64,000 nt of DNA, from NCBI GenBank assembly GCA_965226245.1, contig CBDDCL010000015.1, forward strand, positions 6,882,001 to 6,946,000, given 5' to 3'. The position numbers and the translations under genes were made by a program. Shown here piece by piece: positions 26,451 to 36,445 of the stretch (position 1 is the stretch's first letter; each line of letters starts with the position of its first letter). Source of the stretch: CBDCYS01 sp965226245. GTDB lineage: Bacteria > Acidobacteriota > Terriglobia > Bryobacterales > UBA6623. The notes beneath the pieces were generated by a model. That model was not told where the DNA came from. It made no database searches and was given only the letters and a program-made list of their open reading frames with translations.

Positions 26451-27740
26451 CTTAGTCCTCCTTCCCATAAATACGATGACGTATTGTGGGGTGGCTTCTT
26501 TGGTTTTGCCTCGGCTAGACTGGTCTTAACACGGAGACCAGTCGATGCCAAGAAAAAGCCCCTTCTCCATCAAGCTTACATCCGAAGAGCAACGAGTGCT
26601 GCAAGCGAGGGCCCGAAAGTATACCTCATCGTATCGAGACGTGATCCGGGCCAAGATCGTCTTGCTTGCCGCCCAAGACCTCTCCAATGACCAGATCGCT
26701 CGGCGCCTCGACACCCCCCGTCAGATCGTCAGCAAATGGCGCAAACGCTTCTTCCTCGACCGCCTGGCTGGTCTCGAAGAGCAGCCCCGCGGCGGTCGTC
26801 CGCCGACGTTTTCCCCCTCAGCTCGTCGTCGCCGTCAAAGCCCTCGCTTGTGAATTGCCCGCCCAGTCCGGCTTGCCGCTCTCCCGTTTCTCCGTCTCCG
26901 AGATTCGCCATGAGGTCCTGCGTCGAGGTCTGGTCGCCGACATCAGCGGCGCCACTCTCTGGCGCTGGCTCGACTCGGATGCGCTGCGCCCCTGGTACCA
27001 CCGCAGCTGGATCTTCCCCCGCGACCCCGACTTCGCCGAAAAGGCCGCCCGCATCCTGGATCTGTACGAAGGCCGTTGGCAGGGCAGTCCGTTGGGGGCA
27101 GACGATTTTGTTCTCTCCGCCGACGAAAAAACCAGCATCCAAGCGTGTCAGCGTAAGCATCGCGGCAAGCCGCCTGCCCCCGGCCGCTCGGCTCGCGTCG
27201 AGAATGAATACAAGCGCCTCGGTGCTTGGGCTTACCTGGCGGCTTGGGATGTTCATCGCGCCAAGCTGTTTGGCCGCTGCGAAACGAAAAACACCAGCGC
27301 CGGGGTCGATCGTCTGGTGGCGGAAGTGATGAGTCAGCCGCCCTACTGTTCGGCCCGGCGGGTTTTCTGGATCATGGACAACTGCTCGACTCATCGCGGC
27401 GACAAGGCCGCCGAGCGCTTGCGCACGCGCTGGCCCTCGGCGGTGCTGGTCCACACGCCGGTGCACGCGAGTTGGTTGAATCAGATCGAGATCTACTTCT
27501 CGATCCTGCAACGCAAGGCCCTCACCCCGAATGACTTCTCTTCGCTTGACGAACTCGAGGAGCGCCTCCTAGGTTTTCAGCAACACTACGAGCAAATCGC
27601 GACCCCTTTCCGGTGGACCTTCACGCGCCACGATCTCAAGCGCTGGCTGGCCAAGCTCGATAACTCTAGCCTCACTCCTGCCGCTTAGGTTGATACCCTA
27701 CAAACATACGTCACCGTAATTCTGAGGCAGAGGACTTAGC
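26451..27740 (+). mobile_element. IS630-family insertion sequence
   Basis: Imperfect terminal inverted repeats: the left end CTTAGTCCTCCTTCCCATAA (26451 on) pairs with CTAAGTCCTCTGCCTCAGAA, read inward from 27739 on the minus strand; the pairing extends to GATGACGTAT/GGTGACGTAT. Length is about 1290. Both flanks carry the palindrome GACCGGCTGAGAGCCGGTC (26427-26445 and 27743-27761). A TA duplication, usual for this family, cannot be fixed exactly. Confidence 0.8.
26545..27688 (+). CDS. IS630-family transposase in two overlapping frames
   Basis: The first frame (26545-26853) encodes the helix-turn-helix part: LTSEEQRVLQARARKY, LSNDQIARRLDTPRQIVSKW. The second (joined near 26812) encodes LVVAVKALACELP, FVLSADEKTSIQACQRK, RVFWIMDNCSTHRGDKA and WLNQIEIYFSILQRKAL, the IS630 DDE motifs. 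The change is +1 at TTTTCCCCC (about 26809-26817), where GRPPTF in frame one meets PPQLVV in frame two. IS630 elements often use programmed frameshifting, so this may be functional; alternatively one extra T inactivates it. GGAG lies 8-10 bases before the ATG. Complete C-terminus (SSLTPAA). Confidence 0.85.
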
Positions 27741-28375
27741 TTGACCGGCTGAGAGCCGGTCCTACCTTGAGTCCTGCCTTGCATTTGCCGCTTCTTTTTT
27801 TGAGAGGCGCCTTTTGCTCCCGTTGATCGAACCTCTGCAGCCGCCCTCAAAAGGAGCGCAAAAACGGCTGCGAGCGGACGGTCTTCTTCCTCGGTAGTTT
27901 GTTGGACGGGCGCGGGCGTCGACACGAGTGTCGACGCGGCAAGCTGAGAGCTTGCGCCACATCGGGGCGGCGCGGCTCCATTAGAGCTTGCGCCGCTGGC
28001 GCGTCCGTCGTTGGACCGGCTGAGAGCCGGTCGCTACCAGGAGAAGCCATCCGCGGGGGATGACCACAATGCGGAGAGCAACTCGAAGCTGTCCCGGCCG
28101 GGAAACGGTCGTGTTGGTCCGGTGATCTATGTCCTTTCCGGTTTCTGATCGCAGTGTAGCAGGCGGTGTCAAGTGTTTCGGGGGCTTTTGTAGGGGCCTT
28201 GGCATGACGGCGTTGAGAATAAAGAGGACAAAAAATTTGAAAGTTGCGTGACTGGCCCATGACCCTCGGCCACAACGGGTTATGAAAGCAGGCTGGCGTG
28301 CGCGGTTGCCGCCTGCTTCTTGCTGCCGCCCCTGGCTTGCAGCAGTGGTCCGCCAGCGGTACAATTTAGCTATCG
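27741..28375. repeat. Gene-free 630-base region rich in REP palindromes
   Basis: Copies of GACCGGCTGAGAGCCGGTC lie at 27743-27761 and 28014-28032. Between them are GTCGACACGAGTGTCGAC (about 27917-27934), GCAAGCTGAGAGCTTGC (27940-27956) and a related AGAGCTTGCGCCGCTGGCGC stretch. No coding frame is convincing. The kinase promoter should lie between about 28250 and 28375, but no clear -35/-10 is visible. Confidence 0.65.
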
Positions 28376-31181
28376 ATGATCGACCAAACCATCTCGCACT
28401 ACAAGGTCACCGGGAAGCTCGGCGAGGGCGGCATGGGTGTCGTTTACAAGGCCGAGGACACGAACCTCAAGCGTCCTGTTGCTCTGAAATTCCTGGCGGC
28501 TCACCTGCTTGGTGACAGGGAAATCAAGGCGCGGTTCCGGCGAGAAGCCGAAGCGGCGGCTGCCCTCAATCACCCCAACGTCTGCCACGTCTACGAGATC
28601 AGTGAAATCGAAGGCAAGACCTTCATTGCCATGGCCTTCCTCGAAGGCGAGCCGCTGGAGAAGAAGATCGAAGCCGGACCCCTCAAGCTGAAGGACGCGC
28701 TCGATATCGCGATCCAGACGGCCAAGGGCCTGCAAGCCGCCCATGGCAAGAAGATCGTGCACCGGGATATCAAGCCCGCCAACCTGATGATCGGCGAGGA
28801 CGGCCACGTCACCATCATGGACTTCGGGCTGGCCCTGCTGGCCGACCGCTCGAAGCTCACCCGCTTGGACGAGACCATGGGTACGGTGACCTACATGTCC
28901 CCCGAGCAGACCTACGGGATGGAGCTGGACCACCGTACGGATGTCTGGTCAACAGCGGCCCTTCCAGGGACATTATGAAAAAGCGGTCATGTACTCCATC
29001 ACCAACGAAGAGCCGGAACCAATGACGGCCCTGCGCACGGGCGTGCCGATGGAGCTGGAGTGGATCGTCGGCAAGTGCCTGGCGAAAAAGCTGGACGAGC
29101 GCTGCCAGAATGCGGCCGAGCTGATCGTTGACCTGCGCGGGGTCCGGAAAAAGCTGGAATCGGGCAGGTCGACGATTCTGCCAGTCTCGCGCGATGCAGG
29201 AGTAGCCCCAGTAGCGACCGGCCCGTCTCGGGCAGAAGCAGTAGCGACCGGCAATCTTGCCGGTCAATCTCCGCCAAAAGCAGTCGAACCCGACGCAACT
29301 GGAGCCAGGGAAACAAGACCGGACGGTGGGCTGGAGGCCCAACGAGGCACGGTTGGAGCCGTGCGCCACGCCGGGGCTCACCGCCTTTGGCCGGTCCTAG
29401 CCGCGGTGTTGCTGCTCTCGACACTTGCCTTTGGCTTTCTCTACTTCACGAAATCACCGCCACCGGCCCAACCCCTGACCTTCACCATCGAGCCGCCCGA
29501 AGGGGTGACGTTTCAAACCGCCAGGTTCGCGCCACCCGTGCTTTCGCCGGACGGCACTCAGCTCGCCTTCGTCGGTCTTTCAGAAGAGGGCCCGGCGCTG
29601 TGGATTCGCCCGCTTGACTCGCTGACGCCGGAACGTCTGCCGGGCACCGACGGCGCTACTTACCCCTTCTGGTCGCCCGGCAGCCGCTTTCTCGCCTTCT
29701 TCGCCGGCGGCAAGCTGAAGAAGATCGACGTCAGCGGCGGGCCGCCACAAACGCTTTCCGACGCACCGCGCGGCCGCGGGGGCGCTTGGGCCGAGGACGA
29801 CGAAGGCCGGGGCGTCATCGTCTTCGCTCCGGCAATCGGCTCGCCCCTTCACCGTGTCTCGTCCGCCGGAGGCGAGTCCTTGCCGGTCACGCTTCTTTCC
29901 GAAGAAGGCGATAGCCGCAGTCACCGCCAGCCGCGTTTTCTGCCGGGCGGGCGCCGCTTCCTCTACCTGTCTCTTGCCGATACTGGCGAACAGAGCGAAT
30001 ACCCGGCCTTTATCGGCGGCCTCGATGCCGCCCAGTCAGCAAATGCAACGGAACAAAAGCCGCTTCTCGAGGCTTCCTGCCGTCCCTGGTACGCGCCTCC
30101 CACGGATTCGCACCCTCAGGGCTACCTGCTTTACATCCGGGAAGCAACTATCTTGGCTCATCCCTTTGACGCCGCCCGCGAGGAGCTGACCGCTGAGCCC
30201 TTCCCCATCGCCGAGAACGTCTATTCCGGCGGAAACCGGCACGGTTGCGACTTCTCGGTTTCCGCGAACGGCCTTCTCACCTACCGGCAGGGCGGTGGAC
30301 GATCGACAAGTCAAATCACCTGGTTCGACCGGCAAGGGAAGAAGCTGGGAACCGTCGGGGATACCGGAGTTTATAGCGGCCTAAATCTCTCGCCGGACGG
30401 CGAACGGCTGGCCTTCCGCGCGGCCGACCCGCAAACGGGAAACATGGACATCTGGGTTCAGGAACTGCGGCGCGGCGTGGCCACGCGCCTGACTTTCCAT
30501 GAGGCGGAGGACCGTAGGCCGGTTTGGTCTCCCGACGGAACCCGCATTGCTTTTTTCTCCGCACGGGACGGAGTGCCCACGATCTACCAGAAACCCGCCA
30601 ACGGCGCGGGGGAGGCCGAGCCGCTTTTCGAGGCAACAGGGTCCTTCTGGCCATCGCACTGGTCTCGCGATGGCCGCTACCTCGTTTATACCGATGTCGG
30701 CTCCCCAATCAGTGTGTTCGCTTTGCCCTTGCAAGGGGATCGCGAACCTATCCCGGTTGCGCAATCGGAGTTCATCGAGGCGCGAGGAAGTCTCTCCCCG
30801 GACGGGGCCTGGATTGCCTATCATTCAAATGAATCCGGAAGTTTCGAGATTTACGCGCGGCCCTTTCCCGAGGGAGAAGGTAAGTGGCAGGTCTCGACCA
30901 ATAGCGGCCGAGTCCCGGTATGGAGTGAGGACGGCGACGAGATCTTCTATTTATCCGCGAACCGGGACAAGCTCCTGGCTGTTCCAGTCAAGAGCGGTTC
31001 CAGCGTCGAAGCGGGAGTGCCCAAGGTGCTGTTCGAGCTGGAGCAACCGTTGCCCTCCTTCTCCACGTTTGACGTCACCGCCGACGGGCAGCGTTTTATC
31101 ATGCCGACCCCCAGTGAAGAAGATGCGAACGCGCCCATCACAATCGTGACTAATTGGCAAGAAGCTTTGGTCAAGCAGTAG
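28376..31181 (+). pseudogene. Ser/Thr protein kinase with TolB-like propeller, broken by internal deletion
   Basis: The N-terminal frame (ATG 28376) has GKLGEGGMGVVYKAEDT (P-loop), ALKFLA (VAIK Lys), IVHRDIKPANLMI (catalytic HRD), DFGLA, and SPEQTYGMELDHRTDVW. There the frame ends in WSTAALPGTL. The next frame (from 28941) continues SGQQRPFQGHYEKAVMYSIT, the expected sequence after the missing SLGVVLYEM helix, through the kinase C-lobe. A linker rich in translated repeats (VAPVATGPSRAEAVATGNLA), a membrane helix (LWPVLAAVLLLSTLAFGFLY) and a WD40/TolB-like propeller follow. About 30 bases between short TGGTC repeats seem deleted, shifting frame and removing helix F. Such kinases are common Acidobacteriota signalling receptors. 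Confidence 0.88.
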
Positions 31182-31217
31182 GGGTTCTGGTGTAATAGTT
31201 GATGGAGGCCTTACAGC

Positions 31218-31571
31218 TCAAGTTCGTACCAACCCGACGCTGATTCGCAAGGCGTCATCGATGCGATCCATCGTCGCGGGCTTCAGCGAGCCAAGACGCT
31301 TTACTAAGCGCCTCTTGTCGATCGACCGAATTTGATTCAGCAACACGGCGGACTTTGTCTTGAGTCCGCCCTCACGTGGATCGACAACCACGTCCGTAGG
31401 GTAAGGGGGAAGTTTGAACTGGGAACTCACCGCCGCCACGATTGTAATCGGGCTGTGATGATTGGCAATGTCGTTTTGAACCACTACCGCCGGACGCGTT
31501 TTCTTGATCTCAGAGCCGATGGCGGGGTCGAAGGAAACAAGGTAGACGTCGCCACGCCGGAGGGTCTTCAC
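31218..31571 (-). CDS. MazF/PemK-type toxin (endoribonuclease)
   Basis: 117 residues from GTG 31571, which overlaps the antitoxin stop by 4 bases (GTGA). The N-terminus LRRGDVYLVSFDPAIGSEIK then KTRPAVVVQND is the MazF/PemK signature (RGD and the RPAVV strand that forms the RNA cleft), followed by TIVAAVSSQF and LNQIRSIDKRRLVKRLGSL (the conserved Q.R..D..R). MazF toxins cut mRNA at short specific sequences. The coupled start ensures antitoxin is made first. Complete and likely functional. Confidence 0.93.
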   Translation of the reverse strand: MKTLRRGDVYLVSFDPAIGSEIKKTRPAVVVQNDIANHHSPITIVAAVSSQFKLPPYPTDVVVDPREGGLKTKSAVLLNQIRSIDKRRLVKRLGSLKPATMDRIDDALRISVGLVRT

Positions 31572-31813
31572 TCGTTGCTGTCTCCGTACAGCTCTTCTTC
31601 GACTGGGAACCATTCCTGAGCCAAACGGAGATCTCTTTCCGCTTGTGCTCGCGCCCCCTCCTCCAAGCGACGGCGCAAGCTGGCTCGCCCCGTTGTGTCA
31701 ACGAAATGCTGAACGGCTTGGTCGATGAAGCGGCTCCTGTTCCCCTTATTCGTTACACGCTCGATTAGGCGAATCGTTTCGACAGGCAGCGTCACGTTAA
31801 TACGCTTGTGCAT
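31568..31813 (-). CDS. Ribbon-helix-helix antitoxin partner of MazF
   Basis: 81 residues from ATG 31813 (MHKRINVTLPVETIRLIERV); GGGAG lies upstream at good spacing, so this start is preferred over one nine codons earlier. N-terminal RHH DNA-binding fold (INVTLPVETIRLIERVTNKG, NRSRFIDQAVQHFV) and an acidic C-terminal tail (EWFPVEEELYGDSNE) expected to wrap into the toxin. It should repress its own promoter, which lies just upstream near 31830-31860. Confidence 0.9.
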   Translation of the reverse strand: MHKRINVTLPVETIRLIERVTNKGNRSRFIDQAVQHFVDTTGRASLRRRLEEGARAQAERDLRLAQEWFPVEEELYGDSNE

Positions 31814-31881
31814 TTGGCCTCTCCCACGACCATTATACACACTTTGAGTGTGTATTGGAGGAGTGCTGGCTTTGCCTAGGC

Positions 31882-33330
31882 CTAGGCGATGATTTTCTTC
31901 GCGACCACCCCCGCCACGTCGGTCAGCCTAAAATTGCGGCCCGAATAGCGGTAGGTCAGCTTTTCGTGGTCGAATCCCAGCAGGTGCAAAGCCGTGGCGT
32001 GGAAGTCGTGCAGGTGCATGCGGTCTTCGACGGCGTGGTACCCGATCTCGTCGGTGGCGCCGTAGGAAAAACCGCCCTTGACGCCGCCGCCGGCCATCCA
32101 AATCGTGTAGCCGTAGGGGTTGTGGTCGCGGCCGTCGCCTCCTTGGGAAACCGGCGTACGGCCGAATTCGCCGGCCCAAATCACCAGCGTGTCCTTGAGC
32201 AGGCCGCGCGTCTTGAGGTCTTTGAGTAACCCGGCAATCGGCTTGTCGACTTCCTTGGCGTTCTCGGGGTGCTTTTCTTGCAGTTTGCTGTGCTGGTCCC
32301 ACTTGTAGCTGTGGGTGCACTGAATGTAGCGCACGCCGCGCTCGGCCAGCCGCCGGGCCAGCAGGCATTGCCAGCCGAAATCGCTGGTGACTTCTTCGTC
32401 CAGGCCGTAGAGCTTCTTGGTGGCTTCTGATTCCTTGTCCACTTCAAACGCTTCGGGCGCTTTCATCTGCATCCGAAATGCCAGCTCGAACTGCTGGATG
32501 CGGGCTTCGAGTTGAGGGTCATACTTGCGGCGCTCGGCGTGCTTGCGGTTGATGCTCTGCAACATGTCCAGCTCGTAACGCTGCTGCTCGGCGGAGAGGC
32601 CTTTGTTGGTCAGGTACTCGATGGGTTCGTCGCGAACGTCGGCGACTTTCAGACCCGCGTTTCCGATCGGGGTGCCTTGGTAGGCGCCGGGGAGGAAGGC
32701 GGAACTCCAGTTCTTGGCGCCGCCGTGCGAGAGCGCCGGCTTGATCATGATGTAGCCGGGCAGATCCTGGTTCTCGGTCCCCAATCCGTAGAGCGCCCAG
32801 GAGCCCATGCTGGGACGGGTGAACGTGCTGCTGCCCGTGAACATCTGAAGCATCGCCGCCCCATGATCGACGCCGTCGCCGACCATCGACCGGATGATGC
32901 ACATGTCGTCGACACAAGTCCGCACGTGCGGAAACAGATCGCTCACCATGATGCCGCTCTGGCCGCCCGGACGAAACTCCCACAGCGGCTTCATCAGCGG
33001 TCCCGGCGGGTCGTCGTCGAACGCCAGCGGACGCTTGATCGGCAGCGGCTTGCCATGGTCGCGGACGAGCCGGGGTTTGTAATCGAAGGTGTCAACGCTG
33101 GAGGGCCCGCCGTGCATGAACAGGAAGATGACGCGCTTCGCCTTGGGCGGGAAGTGCGGCTCCTTCGGCAGCATGGGATTGTGCCCGGCGGCTGCCGCGC
33201 AGAGTTTCGATTCCTCGGCCAGCATACCGGCCAGGCCCAGGAAACCGAATCCGGCCGCGGCCTCGCGCAGCATGGCCCGGCGCGAAAGCATTCTTGCGGA
33301 TCGTCCAAAATGGTGTGTCTTCAGATTCAT
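31882..33330 (-). CDS. DUF1501 family protein (sulfatase-fold, exported)
   Basis: 482 residues. The N-terminus ARMLSRRAMLREAAAGFGFL is a Tat-type export signal (SRR). The DUF1501 features include RVIFLFMHGGPSSVDTFDYK, a metal-binding alkaline-phosphatase-like start, IMVSDLFPHVRTCVDDMC, SMGSWALYGLGTEN, DTLVIWAGEFGRTPVSQGGD and GRDHNPYGYTIWMAGGGVKG. AAGGCG lies about 7 bases before the ATG. It is 10 bases downstream of the DUF1549/DUF1553 cytochrome gene in one operon, the standard pairing in Planctomycetes, Verrucomicrobia and Acidobacteria, thought to act on complex carbohydrates; the reaction is not established. Confidence 0.93.
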   Translation of the reverse strand: MNLKTHHFGRSARMLSRRAMLREAAAGFGFLGLAGMLAEESKLCAAAAGHNPMLPKEPHFPPKAKRVIFLFMHGGPSSVDTFDYKPRLVRDHGKPLPIKRPLAFDDDPPGPLMKPLWEFRPGGQSGIMVSDLFPHVRTCVDDMCIIRSMVGDGVDHGAAMLQMFTGSSTFTRPSMGSWALYGLGTENQDLPGYIMIKPALSHGGAKNWSSAFLPGAYQGTPIGNAGLKVADVRDEPIEYLTNKGLSAEQQRYELDMLQSINRKHAERRKYDPQLEARIQQFELAFRMQMKAPEAFEVDKESEATKKLYGLDEEVTSDFGWQCLLARRLAERGVRYIQCTHSYKWDQHSKLQEKHPENAKEVDKPIAGLLKDLKTRGLLKDTLVIWAGEFGRTPVSQGGDGRDHNPYGYTIWMAGGGVKGGFSYGATDEIGYHAVEDRMHLHDFHATALHLLGFDHEKLTYRYSGRNFRLTDVAGVVAKKIIA

Positions 33331-33340
33331 GTGCGCCTTT

Positions 33341-36202
33341 TCAATCCACGTAAATAAAGTCGTTGGAAGCCAGCAGGATGCGGCAAAAACTTTGCCAAGC
33401 CTCGGCCGCGGAAAACGAATCTTGAAATTTGTCTTTCACATTGCTGATGTAGGTCAGCGCCGAATCAATTTCGCCGGGATCTGCCTGGCGGTTTAGCGTA
33501 ATCCGGTAAGCGCGCTCTACGCGGCGGCTATCGCTGAGTGTCTCGTCGTCGAGCAGGCGCTGGGCTAGGTTTTTTGCTCTCTCCGAGACGAACTCACTGT
33601 TCATCATGAATAACGCTTGCGGCGCGACGTTGGTTTGGGAGCGTTTTCCCATTGTCGTCGTGGCATCTCCAAAATCAAACAGATTGAGCAGCGTGGGAAG
33701 GTTGGCCCGGCGCAGCGGGATGTAGACCATTCGGCGCATGACGTTTTCAGGATTGACGCTGAGACGATTGGAGCTATTCTCTCCATCCGTGCCGACGCCC
33801 TCTTGCAGGGTGCCGCCCATCGTCAGGTCCAGTTTGCCTTCCATGGCCAGGAGGCCGTCGTGAATCTCCTCGACATTGAGCCGCCGGCGGTTGAAATGGG
33901 ATAGGAGTTCGTTTTCGGGGTCGAGGCGGTTTTGCTCTTCGGTGACTGAACTGCTTGCCTGGTAGACACTGGAAAGCATCATCAGCCGATGCATCGCTTT
34001 GATGGACCAGCCGCTCCGGACGAAGTGTTGCGCCAGGAAGTCGAGCAAATCGGGGTGCGTCGGGCGCGCTCCGGTTTCTCCAAAGTTGCTCGGCGATCTC
34101 ACGATGCCTTCCCCGAAATGCCATTGCCAGATGCGGTTGACCATCACTCGCGCGGTGAGCGGATGATCCGGCCGGGTGAGCCAGGCGGCCAAAGCCAGGC
34201 GGCCGCTGCCTGCGGTAATGGGAGGCTCGTCGCGCCCGCCGAGAATAACGGGGAAGCCCTTGGGGGCATGCTGGCCGGGGTTGTGGTGGTCGCCGCGAAT
34301 GAAGATTCGTTGATCAACAATCTCGCCGTCCTCGACGGCACAAGCCATGGGAGGCTCGGGCAGGGCCGTTTTTTTCAGGTGCTTCAGCGTGACGCGAAGG
34401 TCTGCGAGCTTGTTGCGAGATTCGGAGGTGAGCGTTTTCTCTTGCTGTTCCTCGGAAAGATAGAACGGCCCGCCTTCTTTAAAAACCACGTCGTGATAGA
34501 AAGCGTCCCTCTCCTCGAGGAACCTCGGTTTACGCGGAGGCGGCATGTTCGCCTCCTTGACCATGCGCTTTACGGTCTCGCGCCACTTTTCCAGATCCTG
34601 GCGCCATTTCTCGGTCTGCTCGTCGAACCTCCTCTGGTAAGCGGCTGCAACCCTCTCTAGATCCTCCCTCCCAGCTAGGTGCCAATCCTCCAATTGTTTT
34701 GGCGATTTTTCGTTTGGAATTAGATAGTCGGCCCAGCGGCTAAGTGCCGCTTCGTCGAGTTGCTTTCGCCGGGACAGCTCGGAGGCCGAGGTTCCATCCT
34801 GGATGATCTCCCAGGCCGACATCATGTAGTCCTTCAAGCGCGGATAGACGCTGTCGTTGTGCTTGTCGACGCCTTCGGCAACGAGGTCTTCAATATCGAA
34901 TCTTGCGTAGAAAAGCCGGTCCTGGTGGTCTTTGTACCGCTCGTAGACCCGCGGCTCAACCAGCGGCTTGAACAGCAGTTTCGAGACGTGTGACTGAGAA
35001 TTGCTAAAGCTTCGCGTGCTGGCAAAGATTCCCGTCAGCGCGTAGTAGTCTTGCTGAAGGATGGGGTCGAATTTGTGATCGTGGCACCGCGCGCAGGTGA
35101 CGGTGAGCCCCATGAATGCTTTGGAGACGACGTCCAGTTGTTCGTCGTAGACGTCGTAGAGCATTTTTTTCTTGTCCTGCTGGGCAACGGCTTTGGGACC
35201 CAGCGCAAGCAATCCGGTCGCTACGATCCCGCGGCGGTTGATGCCCTCCGGATCACCCGGATTGCCGGACGGCAGCAGGTCGCCGGCGATCTGCTCCCGC
35301 ACGAACTGGCCGTAGGGCAGGTCGTCGTTGAACGCCTGGATCACGTAATCGCGATAGCGCCAGGCATAGGGGTAGCGGTGATCTTCGTCATTTCCGGTGG
35401 AGTCGGCATAGCGGGCCACATCGAGCCAGTGGCGTCCCCAATGTTCTCCGTAGCGGGGTGAATCGAGCAGCCGATTGACGACTTTCTTGAAAGCGCCGGG
35501 TGAATCGTCCGCCAGGAATGCGGCGATTTCCTGCTCGGCCGGTGGCAAGCCGGTCAGATCAAAGCTGGCCCTGCGCAGCAAGGTCATCTTGCCGGCCGGA
35601 GAGGAGGGTTGAACTCCTTTCTCTTCAAGCTTGGCCAGGATGAATCTGTCGATCGGCGACTGCTCCCAGCCGTTGTCAGCGACCTTGGGAAGCCCTGGAT
35701 CACGCATCGGCTGGAAGGCCCAGAAGTTTTTCTGTTCTGCGGTGAACTCGGCGGTCTGGTTCTTGTTCTTGGGCTGGTTCGCGAGGATCTGGGCGGCCCC
35801 GGGCCAAGGTGAGCCCATTTCCACCCACTCGGTCAGGTCGGCAATCTCGTGCTCTTTGAGCTTGCCCATCGGCGGCATCCTGAGTTTTTCTTCGTAGCCG
35901 ATCATTTTCAGCAGGCGGCTGGCCGGCGGGTCGTCCAGCGAAACCAGGGGTCCGCTTTGCCCGCCCTGAACGAAGCCCGCGGCGGAAGAAAGGTCCAGCT
36001 CAGCGGTCTTCAACTGAGCGCTATGGCAAGCCTGGCAATTCGCGGCCAGAACGGGCCGAATCTTCTTTTCGAAGAACTCGATTTGATCGGGCGTTTGAGC
36101 GGAAAGCTGGGAAGCGCCCAAAGCAAGCGCCGCAAGGCTACTCAGAACCCAAGAGAGTGGACGAGAGATGCGGGTAAGAATACGAGATTCGACTGTTTTC
36201 AT
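33341..36202 (-). CDS. Planctomycete-type cytochrome c / DUF1549 / DUF1553 protein
   Basis: 953 residues from ATG 36202 (MKTVESRILTRISRP); a second ATG six codons earlier is possible. Signal peptide (WVLSSLAALALGASQLSA). The PSCyt1 haem domain has LAANCQACHSAQLKTAELDL (CxxCH) and the axial Met in LRMPPMGKL. DUF1549 follows (PIDRFILAKLEEKGVQPS, LRRASFDLTGLPPAEQEIA, WARHWLDVARYADSTGN-like GRHWLDVARYADS, MGLTVTCARCHDHKFDPI with a second CxxCH). Then a helical insert rich in Arg/Glu and the C-terminal DUF1553 (LAAWLTRPDHPLTARVMVNR, IWQWHFGEGIVRSPSNFG, MMLSSVYQASS). Periplasmic. Operon with DUF1501 downstream. Confidence 0.93.
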   Translation of the reverse strand: MKTVESRILTRISRPLSWVLSSLAALALGASQLSAQTPDQIEFFEKKIRPVLAANCQACHSAQLKTAELDLSSAAGFVQGGQSGPLVSLDDPPASRLLKMIGYEEKLRMPPMGKLKEHEIADLTEWVEMGSPWPGAAQILANQPKNKNQTAEFTAEQKNFWAFQPMRDPGLPKVADNGWEQSPIDRFILAKLEEKGVQPSSPAGKMTLLRRASFDLTGLPPAEQEIAAFLADDSPGAFKKVVNRLLDSPRYGEHWGRHWLDVARYADSTGNDEDHRYPYAWRYRDYVIQAFNDDLPYGQFVREQIAGDLLPSGNPGDPEGINRRGIVATGLLALGPKAVAQQDKKKMLYDVYDEQLDVVSKAFMGLTVTCARCHDHKFDPILQQDYYALTGIFASTRSFSNSQSHVSKLLFKPLVEPRVYERYKDHQDRLFYARFDIEDLVAEGVDKHNDSVYPRLKDYMMSAWEIIQDGTSASELSRRKQLDEAALSRWADYLIPNEKSPKQLEDWHLAGREDLERVAAAYQRRFDEQTEKWRQDLEKWRETVKRMVKEANMPPPRKPRFLEERDAFYHDVVFKEGGPFYLSEEQQEKTLTSESRNKLADLRVTLKHLKKTALPEPPMACAVEDGEIVDQRIFIRGDHHNPGQHAPKGFPVILGGRDEPPITAGSGRLALAAWLTRPDHPLTARVMVNRIWQWHFGEGIVRSPSNFGETGARPTHPDLLDFLAQHFVRSGWSIKAMHRLMMLSSVYQASSSVTEEQNRLDPENELLSHFNRRRLNVEEIHDGLLAMEGKLDLTMGGTLQEGVGTDGENSSNRLSVNPENVMRRMVYIPLRRANLPTLLNLFDFGDATTTMGKRSQTNVAPQALFMMNSEFVSERAKNLAQRLLDDETLSDSRRVERAYRITLNRQADPGEIDSALTYISNVKDKFQDSFSAAEAWQSFCRILLASNDFIYVD

Positions 36203-36445
36203 ACTACGTTTAGGTGTCACTCAGGCAAGCACTGACGGCGAGCGGATCGTTGTCTATTCATTATGACGGAAAGCGTGGCCGGGCCTCCACTCTAGACAGT
36301 TCCAAATGCTTGTGCCGTGTCCTCCATCAGGCCGCAATGCGACCGGCGGAGAAGCAGGGACAAAAACTCTTGTTTGTCCCAGCCGCCAAAGGCGGGCCGC
36401 TACTGAGTCAGCGATCACACGACCCATGGTAATATCAGAGTGCCA

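Noticed and set aside
26666..27688. The second IS630 frame read as an independent gene from its first possible start at 26666
   Set aside because: The first 45 codons of that frame are out-of-frame reading of the helix-turn-helix part; similarity to IS630 begins only near 26812.
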